From Actinomadura viridilutea (lineage in GTDB: Bacteria; Actinomycetota; Actinomycetes; Streptosporangiales; Streptosporangiaceae), in contig PVNI01000002.1 of NCBI GenBank assembly GCA_003001795.1, forward strand, positions 496,001 through 560,000: 64,000 nt of DNA, written 5' to 3'. Positions 1 through 8,427 of the stretch are shown here, piece by piece (positions within the stretch are counted from its first letter, which is position 1; each line of letters starts with the position of its first letter). Made by a program: the position numbers and the translations under genes. Below the pieces are notes generated by a model. It was not told the origin of the DNA. It made no database searches and was given only the letters and a program-made list of their open reading frames with translations.

Positions 1-324
1 GTTGGGCACGTCGGTGTCGGCGACGGCGACGCGCGGCTTGGGCGCGTCCGACATGGCGCAGATGCGGTCGACGACGCCGTGCAGTTCGGGCGCCTCCCGC
101 GGGGAGACCTCCCGGCCGTGCATGGCGAACAGCGTCAGCCGGTCGGAGAAGAAGTACTGGGCGAGCAGGATCGCGACCGCGACGGCCAGGGCGACCAGCC
201 CCCAGCCGGGCGCGATCGCGAAGAACGCCGCCACGAAGGCGACGTACACCAGGCCGAGCAGGAACATGGTCACGACCATGCGCGACGTCAGCCCCCGGTC
301 GGCCGCGTAGCGTGTGCGCGCCAT
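1..324 (-). CDS. htpX: HtpX-like membrane zinc metalloprotease (M48), N-terminal part
   Basis: This gene runs off the left edge, so only its first 108 codons are visible. It starts MARTRYAADRG and has two hydrophobic segments at about residues 14-35 and 40-57, followed by the soluble stretch (HGREVSPREAPELH, then AVADTDVPN) typical of HtpX. The HEXXH catalytic motif lies outside the window. HtpX degrades misfolded membrane proteins, with its active site facing the cytoplasm. The start is supported by a purine-rich Shine-Dalgarno stretch (GGGAGG) about ten bases upstream. It lies downstream of pspA-pspAA on the same strand, the known actinobacterial grouping of Psp and HtpX genes, which fits a joint envelope-stress role. 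Confidence 0.85.
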   Translation of the reverse strand, partial: MARTRYAADRGLTSRMVVTMFLLGLVYVAFVAAFFAIAPGWGLVALAVAVAILLAQYFFSDRLTLFAMHGREVSPREAPELHGVVDRICAMSDAPKPRVAVADTDVPN

Positions 325-561
325 GAACGGCCCCCTCCCGTCGTCGGTCCCATCGGCATTCCGGGCGTCCCCGAAATCCCATTAAAAGAACGTGCGACGG
401 GACGCATTTGTGCCCTTGAGCAGCGGCGGCCCGGCGTTCTCCGGGCAGGCGCGCTCGAAGGGGGCGGGGGTGTCACTGTCCGGCGACGCGCGCCACGAGG
501 GCGCTGCGCGCGGACGTCAGGGAGATGCGCGGTCGGTGCGACGGGCGACCGCGCGGCGGCG

Positions 562-840
562 TCAGCCCGGGATGAGCCCCTCGTCGCCGAGCATGCCGCG
601 CACCTCGTCGATGGTCGCGTCGACGGGCGGCAGCACGAGCTCCGACGGCTCCAGGCTGTCGGCGGGCAGCGCCGTGCCGACCTTGCGCACGTTGTCCAGC
701 AGCGAGCGCAGGGCGCCGCGGAAGGTGTCCTCGTCCCCCGTCTCGATCGCCGACTCCAGCCGGGCGTCGAGGTCGTTGAGCGCGGGCAGGTCGGTCTCGG
801 CGACCTCGAACTGCCCCTCGCCCATGATCCTGACGATCAC
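562..840 (-). CDS. pspAA: PspAA, small partner of PspA
   Basis: A 92-residue soluble protein starting (GTG) with VIVRIMGEGQFEV. Its start overlaps the pspA stop by four bases (GTGA), so the two are translationally coupled. The sequence and position match the PspAA family found next to pspA in actinobacteria. It has no membrane segment or catalytic motif, and its biochemical role is not known; a part in controlling or stabilising PspA is inferred from the constant linkage. About 240 bases separate it from htpX. Confidence 0.8.
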   Translation of the reverse strand: MIVRIMGEGQFEVAETDLPALNDLDARLESAIETGDEDTFRGALRSLLDNVRKVGTALPADSLEPSELVLPPVDATIDEVRGMLGDEGLIPG

Positions 841-1676
841 TGCCCACCCCCGGGCTGCTGCGGGTACTGCGCCTGCTGCTGAGCCTGCTGAGGGGTCTGC
901 TGCTGGGCCTGCTGCGCGGCGTCCTGCTGCTGCGGCTGCGCGTCCGGCGCGCCCTTCTCGAGCTGCTTGGGCGCCGGCGCCTGCCCCAGCTCGGCCTTCA
1001 TCCGCTCCAGCTCCAGCTCCACGCCGGTGGTGGCGCCCATGCGGTCCAGCTCGGCCTGGATGTCGTCCTTGGGCCCGGTGAAGTCCTCCAGGGCGCCGGA
1101 GGCCAGCAGCTCGTCGATCGCCCCGGCGCGGGCCTTCATGGTCTCGGTCTTCTCCTCGGCCCGCTGGATGGCCAGACCGACGTCGCCCATCTCCTCGGAG
1201 ATGCCGGAGAACGCCTCGTTGATCTTGGTCTGCGCCTCGGCCGCGGTGTAGGTCGCCTTGATCGTCTCCTTGCGGGTGCGGAAGGCGTCCACCTTGGCCT
1301 GCAGCCGCTGCGAGGCGAGCGTGAGCTTCTCCTCCTCGGCCTGCAGCTGCTCGTACTGCGTCCGCAGCTCGTTGAGCTGGGAGTCGAGCCCGGCCCGCCG
1401 CTCCAGCGCCGCCCTGGCCAGATCCTCCCGGCCCACCTGCAGCGCCTTGCGCCCCTGCTCGGTGAGCTTGTTGTGCTGCTGCTCCAACTGGTTGATCTGC
1501 AGTTCCAGACGCTTGCGCGAGGTCGCGACGTCGGCCACACCCCGACGGACCTTCTGCAGCATCTCCAGCTGGCGCTGGTAGGAATAGTCGAGGGTCTCCC
1601 GAGGATCCTCCATGCGGTCCAGAGCCTTGTTCGCCTTGGACCTGAAGATCATCGACATTCGCTTCATCACGCTCAT
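837..1676 (-). CDS. pspA: PspA/IM30 family phage-shock protein
   Basis: This 279-residue protein (MSVMKRMSMIFRSKANKALDRMEDP) is a PspA/IM30 coiled-coil protein, a peripheral membrane protein of the ESCRT-III superfamily that protects damaged cytoplasmic membrane. Residues 1-25 form the usual amphipathic helix. Residues 25-220 are almost all helical, with heptad-like Glu/Gln/Lys/Leu runs. The last 40 or so residues are unusual: a low-complexity tail rich in Gln, Ala and Pro with QQQ and QQAQQQ runs, ending in GGGQ. The gene is divergent from the DUF3043 gene and its stop overlaps the pspAA start. In mycobacteria related genes are controlled by envelope-stress sigma factors and ClgR; I see no convincing ClgR site here. 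Confidence 0.93.
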   Translation of the reverse strand: MSVMKRMSMIFRSKANKALDRMEDPRETLDYSYQRQLEMLQKVRRGVADVATSRKRLELQINQLEQQHNKLTEQGRKALQVGREDLARAALERRAGLDSQLNELRTQYEQLQAEEEKLTLASQRLQAKVDAFRTRKETIKATYTAAEAQTKINEAFSGISEEMGDVGLAIQRAEEKTETMKARAGAIDELLASGALEDFTGPKDDIQAELDRMGATTGVELELERMKAELGQAPAPKQLEKGAPDAQPQQQDAAQQAQQQTPQQAQQQAQYPQQPGGGQ

Positions 1677-1756
1677 CGCGCGGCGCCGGTCCCTTCGTGT
1701 GCTGGCTCAGTCGCAAACTGGGCTCAATGACCACTGCTGGGGTTCTTATCACCCTA

Positions 1757-1768
1757 CGCGTTAACGCG
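1757..1768. promoter_or_regulatory. 12-bp perfect palindrome between pspA and the DUF3043 gene
   Basis: CGCGTTAACGCG lies in the 132-base divergent intergenic region, about 80 bases from the pspA start and 40 from the DUF3043 start. A regulator site for one or both genes is possible, but nothing identifies the protein. Confidence 0.25.
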
Positions 1769-1795
1769 CGAGGCAGCCACGATGTTCGCAGCCGG

Positions 1796-1801
1796 TAGGC
1801 T
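1796..1801 (+). promoter_or_regulatory. -10 element TAGGCT, leaderless start of the DUF3043 gene
   Basis: TAGGCT is followed by exactly seven bases and then GTG at 1809. This spacing puts the transcription start on or next to the start codon, and no Shine-Dalgarno sequence is present. Confidence 0.5.
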
Positions 1802-1808
1802 GAACCTC

Positions 1809-2381
1809 GTGTTCCGACGTCGTACCCAGGAAGCCCCCGCAAATCCTCCCCAGGTAGTAGCCAAGCCGGGCGGCAAGGGGCGTCCGACCCCCAAGCGCCG
1901 CGACGCCGAGAAGCGGCGCCGCCAGCCGATCACCGCGCCGGCCAACCGCAGGGAGGCCTACCGGCGCATGCGCGAGAAGCAGGCGGCCGAACGCGCCAAG
2001 ATCCGCGAAGGAATGGCCCGGGGCGACGAGCGCTACCTGCTCAAGCGGGACAAGGGCCCGGTGCGGCGGCTGGCCCGCGATTACGTCGACGCGCGGCGCA
2101 CCGTGGGCTCGTACCTGATGTACACGATGCTCGTCATCGTCCTGCTGAGCCTGGTGCCCACGGTGTGGGCGAGGCTGCTGGTGCTGCTCGCGCCCCCGCT
2201 GCTGCTGGCGGTGGTGCTGGTCGAAGGGCTCTGGCTGAGCATGCGGGTCAAGAAGCTGGCGGCCGAGCGGTTCCCGGACGAGGACCGCCGCGGCGTGGGC
2301 CTGTACGCGGCGATGCGCGCCATGCAGATCCGCAGGCTGCGCATCCCCGCCCCCCAGGTGAACATCGGCGACAAGGTCTGA
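1809..2381 (+). CDS. DUF3043 family membrane protein
   Basis: A 190-residue protein of the actinobacterial DUF3043 family, function unknown. The first 90 residues are very basic (FRRRTQEAP, then many Lys/Arg) and probably cytoplasmic. Two adjacent transmembrane helices follow at about 103-121 and 122-143, then a positively charged tail. I place the start at GTG 1809 rather than an upstream in-frame ATG at 1782, because family members begin with M/VFRRR and because TAGGCT lies seven bases upstream. It is divergent from pspA. A membrane-associated adaptor role is only a guess. Confidence 0.8.
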   Translation: MFRRRTQEAPANPPQVVAKPGGKGRPTPKRRDAEKRRRQPITAPANRREAYRRMREKQAAERAKIREGMARGDERYLLKRDKGPVRRLARDYVDARRTVGSYLMYTMLVIVLLSLVPTVWARLLVLLAPPLLLAVVLVEGLWLSMRVKKLAAERFPDEDRRGVGLYAAMRAMQIRRLRIPAPQVNIGDKV

Positions 2382-2396
2382 TCGATCACCCGGGGT

Positions 2397-2402
2397 TAGG
2401 GT
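2397..2402 (+). promoter_or_regulatory. -10 element TAGGGT before the aldo/keto reductase
   Basis: TAGGGT, then six bases, then ATG at 2409. It lies only 15 bases after the upstream stop codon, so the reductase probably has its own, essentially leaderless, promoter. Confidence 0.45.
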
Positions 2403-2408
2403 CGGAGC

Positions 2409-3410
2409 ATGCAGTTCCGACACTTGGGCCGCAGCGGTCTCAAAGTCAGCGAGATCAGCTACGGCAACTGGCTCACGCACGGCTCCCAGGTCGAGGAGGA
2501 CGCGGCGCGCGCGTGCGTGCACGCGGCCCTCGACGAGGGGATCACCACCTTCGACACGGCGGACGTGTACGCGGGCACGCGCGCCGAAGAGGTCCTCGGA
2601 CGGGCGCTGAAGGGCCAGCGGCGCGAAGGCCTGGAGATCTTCACGAAGGTGTACTGGCCGACCGGCCCCGGCCAGAACGACCGCGGGCTGTCGCGCAAGC
2701 ACATCTTCGAGTCGATCCACGGCTCGCTGCGCCGCCTGCAGACCGACTACGTCGACCTGTACCAGGCGCACCGGTTCGACTACGAGACGCCGCTGGAGGA
2801 GACCCTGCGCGCGTTCGACGACCTGGTGCGGCAGGGCAAGGTGCTGTACGTGGGCGTCTCGGAGTGGCGCGCCGACGAGATCGCCCGCGCGCTCGAGATC
2901 GCCGACGAGATGGGCTTCGACCGGATCGTCTCCAACCAGCCGCAGTACTCGATGCTGTGGCGGGTGATCGAGAGCGAGGTCGTGCCCCTGTGCGAGAAGG
3001 AGGGCGTCGGCCAGATCGTCTGGTCGCCGATCGCGCAGGGCGTGCTGACCGGCAAGTACCTGCCGGGGCAGCCCCCGCCGCCGGGGTCGCGCGCCACCGA
3101 CGACAAAGGCGGCGCGGACTTCGTCAAGCGGTTCCTCACCGACGACGTGCTGACCCGCGTGCAGGAGCTCAAGCCGATCGCCGCGGACCTGGGCCTGACC
3201 ATGGCGCAGCTGGCCGTGGCCTGGGTGCTGCAGAACCCGAACGTGTCGTCGGCGATCGTGGGCGCCTCGCGTCCCGAGCAGGTCCGCGAGAACGCCCGCG
3301 CCTCCGGGGTGAAGCTGGACGCGGACGTGCTCAAGCGCATCGACGACGTGCTGGGCCCGGTGGTCGAACGGGACCCGGCCAAGACGGTCAGCCCGCGCAC
3401 GCGTCCCTGA
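2409..3410 (+). CDS. Aldo/keto reductase
   Basis: A complete 333-residue NADPH-dependent aldo/keto reductase, a (beta/alpha)8 barrel that reduces aldehydes or ketones. The catalytic tetrad is intact: Asp49 and Tyr54 in DTADVY, Lys80 in FTKVYW and His121 in YQAHRFD. The start MQFRHLGRSGLKVS and the long C-terminal half (QPQYSMLWRVIE, WSPIAQGVLTGKY) place it with the Kv-beta/YghZ-like branch. The physiological substrate cannot be read from sequence. It is convergent with the next small gene, with a very strong hairpin between them. Confidence 0.92.
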   Translation: MQFRHLGRSGLKVSEISYGNWLTHGSQVEEDAARACVHAALDEGITTFDTADVYAGTRAEEVLGRALKGQRREGLEIFTKVYWPTGPGQNDRGLSRKHIFESIHGSLRRLQTDYVDLYQAHRFDYETPLEETLRAFDDLVRQGKVLYVGVSEWRADEIARALEIADEMGFDRIVSNQPQYSMLWRVIESEVVPLCEKEGVGQIVWSPIAQGVLTGKYLPGQPPPPGSRATDDKGGADFVKRFLTDDVLTRVQELKPIAADLGLTMAQLAVAWVLQNPNVSSAIVGASRPEQVRENARASGVKLDADVLKRIDDVLGPVVERDPAKTVSPRTRP

Positions 3411-3412
3411 AC

Positions 3413-3462
3413 GGGTCCGCCGCGGCGCCGCCACGGAACGGCGGGCGGCGCCGCGGCGGCCC
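3413..3462. terminator. Bidirectional terminator hairpin, 16-bp perfect stem
   Basis: CCGCCGCGGCGCCGCC at 3417-3432 pairs perfectly with 3444-3459, and outer GGG/CCC triplets extend it past a one-base bulge. It fills the gap between the convergent reductase stop (3410) and the small gene's stop (3468). There is no real U tract, as is common in high-GC actinobacteria. Confidence 0.65.
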
Positions 3463-3467
3463 GTCCG

Positions 3468-3668
3468 TTATTCGGGATCGTGCAGGCTCATGGGGCCGTA
3501 GACGACCGACTCCCCGTCGAGGAGCGTGACCTGGTCGACGCCCTCCTCGCGCAGGCCGCGCCAGGTCTCCCCCAGCCAGGTCTCCGCGTCCGCCTGCGTG
3601 GTGAACGTCTCCTCGGAGCGACCTAGCTCTCGGCCGTCGGCCTTCTCCAGCCGCCAGCTCCACGCCAT
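3468..3668 (-). CDS. Small conserved acidic protein, unknown function
   Basis: A 66-residue protein starting MAWSWRLEKADGRELG, with no signal peptide, membrane helix or cysteine. Aromatic and acidic residues are spread evenly (ETFTTQADAETWLGETWRGLREEG) in the way of a small folded alpha/beta domain. A Shine-Dalgarno GGAGG lies about ten bases before the ATG. I recall similar proteins as conserved hypotheticals in actinomycetes but know no function. Codon use matches its neighbours. Confidence 0.65.
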   Translation of the reverse strand: MAWSWRLEKADGRELGRSEETFTTQADAETWLGETWRGLREEGVDQVTLLDGESVVYGPMSLHDPE

Positions 3669-3710
3669 GTGCTCGACCTCCCTCCGCCGTGAGGAGACTA
3701 GCCCGTCCGG

Positions 3711-4574
3711 TCAGCTCGCGGCCTCGATCGCGCGCCGCAGGGCGTCGGGAGAGTGCACGTCGGCGTCGGAGAGCAGGCGGCCGTCCACCCGCACCGACGG
3801 CGTGCGATGGACGCCGTGCGACGTGGTGTAGGTGCGGCTGGCGCTCAGCACGTCCTCCGCGCGGGCCTGCTCGGTCACGCAGCGGCGAAACCGCGAGTCG
3901 GTCAGTCCCACCGACGCCCCGTAGGAGAGCAGATCGGAGATCTCGTAGGCCCTGGTCGTCTCCTCGGCCGGCTGATGGGTGTAGAGGACGTCCTGGAAGG
4001 ACAGCCAGCGCGCGCCGTCGGTGACGCAGCGCAGCGCGGACGCGGCGCGCAGCGAGTTGCCGTGCATCGGCTCGACGCCCTTCGCGAAGATGACCATCGG
4101 CCGGAAGACCACCTTGGCCCGTCCCGCGACGGCCAGCTCCTTGAGCATGGGGTCGACGGCGCGGTCGAACCTGCCGCACGGGGGGCAGGCGAAGTCCTCG
4201 TAGACCTCCACGACGGGACGCTCCACGCCGGGCCGGACCATGGTGAGGCTGCCGTCGGCGCCGGGCCGGGCCTCGGCGCCGCCCGCGATCTGCCCGACGC
4301 GCAGCTGCTCCGGACCGCCGCCGCTCTCCTCGTCGCGCAGGAGGACGAATGCGGCGACGGCGGCGACGAGCACGACCGTCAGCCCTCCGGCGACCAGGGC
4401 GATCACCAGGCCCAGGCCGCCGCGGCGAGGGGCGCCCGCAGGCGGGGTGCCGCCTGGCCCCCAGGGCGTGCCCGGGGGGACGGGGCCGCCGGGAGGAGGG
4501 GCGGGAGGTGGGGGCGGAAACGCTCCGGGCGGTTGCGCACTCGGGGGCCAAGGTGCATTCGGGGGGTTGGCCAC
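3711..4574 (-). CDS. Membrane-anchored DsbA-like thiol oxidoreductase
   Basis: This 287-residue protein has three parts. A Pro/Gly-rich cytoplasmic head covers about residues 1-50, a single transmembrane helix lies at about 53-77 (GLVIALVAGGLTVVLVAAV), and an extracytoplasmic DsbA-like thioredoxin domain follows. That domain carries a CPPC active site (YEDFACPPCGRFD, near residues 127-130) and ends with HGVHRTPSVRVDGR, where TP is the conserved cis-proline region. Proteins of this layout (DSBA/thioredoxin_4) form or reshuffle disulfides in exported proteins. The proline-rich cytoplasmic head is typical of actinobacterial membrane proteins. It is divergent from cobU with an 86-base gap. Confidence 0.85.
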   Translation of the reverse strand: MANPPNAPWPPSAQPPGAFPPPPPAPPPGGPVPPGTPWGPGGTPPAGAPRRGGLGLVIALVAGGLTVVLVAAVAAFVLLRDEESGGGPEQLRVGQIAGGAEARPGADGSLTMVRPGVERPVVEVYEDFACPPCGRFDRAVDPMLKELAVAGRAKVVFRPMVIFAKGVEPMHGNSLRAASALRCVTDGARWLSFQDVLYTHQPAEETTRAYEISDLLSYGASVGLTDSRFRRCVTEQARAEDVLSASRTYTTSHGVHRTPSVRVDGRLLSDADVHSPDALRRAIEAAS

Positions 4575-4660
4575 AGCGTCTCCTCAGCGACGAATGGTCT
4601 TGACGTGGAGAGTAGCCGGGCGGATCCGCCCTTGGGCGGCCCGTAGAGTTCTCGACCACG

Positions 4661-5605
4661 ATGGACATTGATCTGCAAGGCGTCGCGGGACCGGACGGCT
4701 GGCCCGCTTCCGGTTGCCGCTGCGCCTCGTGCAACCGTCTGCGTGCCGCCGGCATCCAGTTCGCCCCTACCCGGGCGACGGTGGACGGCGTGCCGCTGGA
4801 AGAGTGCGCGCGTCGCGACGTTCCTGGCGGCTGGGATGTGACGGGCCCATGCGGGAGCCGCGTGTTGGTGGCGTCCGGGCCGGGCTCCCGTCCCGAACCG
4901 CTGGACGGGGCGGCATATGACGCGGCGCTTCTCGATCTGGTGGGGTGCCCGGAGCATTTGGGATGGCTGCGCCGCATCGGGGCCGTCACCCAAGCGACGG
5001 AGGTGCACGCCGTCCACATCGACCACCGGGTCTCCTCGCCGGACGAGCTGGAACGCCGTCTGAGGCATTGGCTGGGCCCTCAGGACGGTCCCCACCGTCT
5101 GCTGCTGCTGGGCGGGGCCAGATCCGGCAAGTCGGCCGAGGCTGAGCTGCGGCTGGCCGCCCACCCCCACGTGACCTATGTCGCCACGGGAAAGACCGGC
5201 GCCGACGACCCGGAATGGAACGCCCGCGTCGAGGCCCACAAGAAGCGCCGTCCCTCCTGGTGGACGACCTTGGAGACGACCGATCTGATGCGCGTGCTCG
5301 AAACCGCTGAAGGCGCGGTGCTCGTGGACGGCATCGGCACCTGGCTGGCCGCGGTCATCGACGAGGCCGGCGCCTGGGACGCCCCCGACGCCGTCCAGCC
5401 CCGCCTGGACGAGCTCGTCGATGCGTGGCGCGGGACGTCCGCCCGCGTGGTCGCGGTGACGGACGAGGTGGGGCTGTCGGTGGTGCCGGCCACGTCCTCC
5501 GGACGCGCGTTCCGCGACCTGCTCGGCCGTCTCAACCAGCGGCTCGCCGCCGAGTCGGAGGAGGCCGCGCTGGTCGTGGCGGGGCGCGTGCTGGAGCTGG
5601 GATGA
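4661..5605 (+). CDS. cobU: Adenosylcobinamide kinase/guanylyltransferase with a vestigial N-terminal domain
   Basis: The C-terminal part, from about residue 145, is a normal CobU. It has the P-loop GGARSGKS near residue 151 and the guanylylation histidine in RVEAHKKRRPSWW. CobU phosphorylates adenosylcobinamide and then transfers GMP. The first 140 or so residues are unusual. They begin like the metallo-beta-lactamase-like domain fused to CobU in other actinobacteria (GPDGWPASGCRCASC) and end like it (VHAVHIDHRVSSPDELERRL), but the middle with the metal-binding HxHxDH core is missing. The frame is open and the stop overlaps cobS by four bases, so the gene should be active. No cobalamin riboswitch is visible in the short upstream gap. 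Confidence 0.88.
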   Translation: MDIDLQGVAGPDGWPASGCRCASCNRLRAAGIQFAPTRATVDGVPLEECARRDVPGGWDVTGPCGSRVLVASGPGSRPEPLDGAAYDAALLDLVGCPEHLGWLRRIGAVTQATEVHAVHIDHRVSSPDELERRLRHWLGPQDGPHRLLLLGGARSGKSAEAELRLAAHPHVTYVATGKTGADDPEWNARVEAHKKRRPSWWTTLETTDLMRVLETAEGAVLVDGIGTWLAAVIDEAGAWDAPDAVQPRLDELVDAWRGTSARVVAVTDEVGLSVVPATSSGRAFRDLLGRLNQRLAAESEEAALVVAGRVLELG

Positions 5606-6360
5606 CCGCGGCGCTGCGGCTGACGGTCACGCTGCTGACCGTCGTGCCCTGGCCCGGCGCCGGGGAGATCGACCGGCGCACCGCCGGGCGCGCCATGCTG
5701 CTGGCCCCGCTCGCCGGCCTGATCGTCGGCGGCGGCGCCGCGGCGGTCCTGGCCGTGGGCGCGCCGGCCGGGCTGGCGGCGCCGCTGCGGGCGGCGCTGG
5801 CCGTGGCCGCGACGGCGGCGCTGACCCGGGCGCTGCACCTGGACGGGTTGGCCGACCTGGCCGACGGGCTGGGCAGCCGCCGCCCCGCCGAGGGCGCCCT
5901 GGAGGTGATGAAGCGGTCCGACATCGGGCCGTTCGGCGTGGTGACGCTGCTGCTGACGTTGCTGATCCAGGTCGCCGCCCTGGCGACGGCGCCGCACGCC
6001 GCGGCGGCCGCGCTGGTCGCGGCGGTCGCCGGGCGGCTGGCCCTGCCCTGGGCGTGCCGTGCGGGGGTGCCCTGTGCGCGTCCCGGAGGGCTGGGCGCTC
6101 TGGTGGCGGGGACGGTCGGCGCCCGTGAGGCGGTCGCGGTCACCGCCGCCGTCATGGCCGCCGCCGGCGGCCTGGGCGTGTGGGCGGACGGCGCGGCCGG
6201 CGGGGTGCGCGCCGTCGCCGCCGTGCTGCTCGGCCTGGCCGCGGCGCTGCTGATGCTGCGGCACGCGGTACGCCGCCTCGGCGGGATCACCGGCGACGTC
6301 CTCGGCGCCCTGGTGGAGCTGGCGGCCACCGCCGCCTTGGTGGTGATGGCCGCGCATTGA
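5602..6360 (+). CDS. cobS: Adenosylcobinamide-GDP ribazoletransferase (cobalamin synthase)
   Basis: A 252-residue integral membrane enzyme that joins alpha-ribazole to adenosylcobinamide-GDP, closing the nucleotide loop of cobalamin. The family signature is clear: HLDGLADLADGLGS followed by the conserved metal-binding region ALEVMKRSDIGPFG. The rest is Ala/Leu/Val-rich membrane helices. Its ATG overlaps the cobU stop (ATGA), so the two consecutive enzymes are coupled. The length is normal for the family. No cobT or cobC lies nearby. Confidence 0.92.
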   Translation: MTAALRLTVTLLTVVPWPGAGEIDRRTAGRAMLLAPLAGLIVGGGAAAVLAVGAPAGLAAPLRAALAVAATAALTRALHLDGLADLADGLGSRRPAEGALEVMKRSDIGPFGVVTLLLTLLIQVAALATAPHAAAAALVAAVAGRLALPWACRAGVPCARPGGLGALVAGTVGAREAVAVTAAVMAAAGGLGVWADGAAGGVRAVAAVLLGLAAALLMLRHAVRRLGGITGDVLGALVELAATAALVVMAAH

Positions 6361-6653
6361 CGGCCGCACGGAGTTGACGGTCGCACCGATCGGCGGAGCG
6401 TCGCGCGTGAATTCTTTCCGCGGTGCCCGCCCCGTCGTGTCGCCGATCACTCCCAGACCGTGCGCACGTGCCGCGCGCAGCCCGCCGTTCCCCCTTCCGT
6501 ACACGCCGCTGACCTGCGGTGCACCACCGCTCCGGCTGCCTTCGGCCCTCCCCGTCCGGGAGGGCGGCAGGCCGCGAGCGGCCAGGGCCCCGAGGGTCAA
6601 GGCTTGATCCAAAAGGGCGAAACCGGTCACCGGGAGGACTACCATCGGACGAC

Positions 6654-8147
6654 GTGACGACCACCATCAGCCTTGACAACGCGCCCCCCGCCACACTCGA
6701 CGTCGACGCCGTGGTGATCGGCGTCGTCCCGGACGGAAAGGACGGCGGCGACGGCGTCCGGCCCGCCGCGGGAGCCGAAGGGATCGACCAGGCCTTCGGC
6801 GGCCGCCTGGCGGACGCGCTGCGCGCCGTGGGCGCGACCGGCAAGGCCGAGGAGATCACCCGGGTGCCCACCCTGGGCGCGCTGCCCGCGCCGCTGCTCG
6901 TCGCGGTCGGCCTGGGCGAGTCGCCGGACGCCGAGGCGCTGCGCCGCGCCGCCGGCGCGGCCGTGCGCGCGCTGGCCGGCACCCGGCGGGCCGGCATCGC
7001 GCTGCCCGCCGCGTCCGCCGCCGAGGTCGAGGCGGTCGCGCTGGGCGCGCTGCTGGGCAACTACGCCTTCCACTCCTTCCGCACCGGCGAGCGCAAGGAC
7101 CCGGTCGAGCGGATCGTCCTGGCCGCCTCCGCCGACGGCGCGCAGGCGGCGGTGGACCGCGCCCGCACCCTGGCCGAGGCGGTCTCGCTCGTGCGCGACC
7201 TCGTCAACACGCCGCCGTCCCACCTGACCCCCGACGACCTGGCCCGCACCGCCGAGCGGGTGGCGGGCGAGGCCGGGCTGGAGATCGAGGTGCTGGACGA
7301 GAAGGCCCTCGCCGAGGGCGGCTACGGCGGCATCACCGGCGTCGGCAAGGGCTCGGTCAACCCGCCGCGCCTGGTGCGCCTCGTCTACGCCCACCCCGAG
7401 GCCGAGCGGACGCTCGCGCTGGTCGGCAAGGGCATCACCTTCGACTCCGGCGGCCTGTCGCTCAAGCCGACCGACGCCATGGACTGGATGAAGTCCGACA
7501 TGGGCGGCGCGGGCGCGGTCCTGGGCGCGCTGTCGGCGATGGCCCGGCTCGGCGTGAAGGTCAAGGCCGTCGGCTACCTGGCGCTCGCCGAGAACATGCC
7601 GAGCGGCACCGCGCAGCGCCCGTCCGACGTGCTGCGCGTGTACGGCGGCAAGACCGTCGAGGTGCTCAACACCGACGCCGAGGGCCGCCTCGTCATGGCC
7701 GACGCGCTGGTGCGCGCCGCCGAGGACGAGCCCGACCTGCTCATCGACGTCGCCACCCTGACCGGCGCGCAGATCGTCGCGCTCGGCACGCGCACCACCG
7801 GGGTGATGGCCAACGACGACGACCTGCGGGAGAAGGTGGTCGCGGCGGCCCGGCGCGAGGGCGAGGCGTTCTGGGGCATGCCGCTGCCGGCCGAGCTGCG
7901 CAAGGGCCTGGACTCGGCCGTGGCCGACATCGCCAACGTCAGCGGCGACCGGTGGGGCGGCATGCTGGTGGCGGGCCTGTTCCTCAAGGAGTTCGTCCGC
8001 GACGGGCTGCGCTGGGCGCACCTGGACATCGCCGGCCCCTCCTACAACAAGGGCGAGCCCTACGGCTACACCCCCAAGGGCGGCACCGGCGCGGCGACCC
8101 GCGCGCTGGTGCGCATCGCCGAGGAGCTGGCCGCCGGCGCCCTATAG
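6654..8147 (+). CDS. pepA: Leucyl aminopeptidase (M17)
   Basis: A 497-residue cytosolic aminopeptidase of family M17 that removes N-terminal residues from peptides using two metal ions. The signature NTDAEGRL is present, as are the metal and substrate segments KGITFDSGGLSLKP and MKSDMGGAG. I choose GTG 6654, because the protein then starts VTTTISLDNAP. A hexamer TACCAT ends eight bases upstream, suggesting a nearly leaderless transcript. The GGGAGGA at 6632-6638 is too far upstream to act as a normal Shine-Dalgarno. The roughly 290-base gap after cobS holds nothing else I recognise. Confidence 0.93.
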   Translation: MTTTISLDNAPPATLDVDAVVIGVVPDGKDGGDGVRPAAGAEGIDQAFGGRLADALRAVGATGKAEEITRVPTLGALPAPLLVAVGLGESPDAEALRRAAGAAVRALAGTRRAGIALPAASAAEVEAVALGALLGNYAFHSFRTGERKDPVERIVLAASADGAQAAVDRARTLAEAVSLVRDLVNTPPSHLTPDDLARTAERVAGEAGLEIEVLDEKALAEGGYGGITGVGKGSVNPPRLVRLVYAHPEAERTLALVGKGITFDSGGLSLKPTDAMDWMKSDMGGAGAVLGALSAMARLGVKVKAVGYLALAENMPSGTAQRPSDVLRVYGGKTVEVLNTDAEGRLVMADALVRAAEDEPDLLIDVATLTGAQIVALGTRTTGVMANDDDLREKVVAAARREGEAFWGMPLPAELRKGLDSAVADIANVSGDRWGGMLVAGLFLKEFVRDGLRWAHLDIAGPSYNKGEPYGYTPKGGTGAATRALVRIAEELAAGAL

Positions 8148-8427
8148 CCGCCGCGGCGGACCCGCGCGGCGGGCCCGCCCGGGACACGCGCCTGAAACCT
8201 TGCTCGCCCCCGCCGGTACGGGCGGTCCGAGAACCGAATAGATTGCTCCATGGCGACGGGGCCGTGTGCGCTGAGCCCGGCCGCCGGAGACGTCAGGACG
8301 CGCCGGTGCCCGGCGACGGGACGCACGCCGGACCGGAGCCCGGCCCCGGCGCGGTGTGGTGCGACGAGACTGGCCGACCACACTGGCAAGGACAACAACA
8401 GCGCGCAGACCGGAAAGGGAGCGTCCA

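Noticed and set aside
4575..4660. Cobalamin riboswitch before cobU
   Set aside because: The gap to the divergent gene is only 86 bases, too short for the element, and no B12 box is visible.
6654..6656. Using the GGGAGGA at 6632-6638 as the Shine-Dalgarno of pepA
   Set aside because: It is 15 bases from the GTG, too far; a TACCAT hexamer lies between, which suggests it is upstream of the transcription start.
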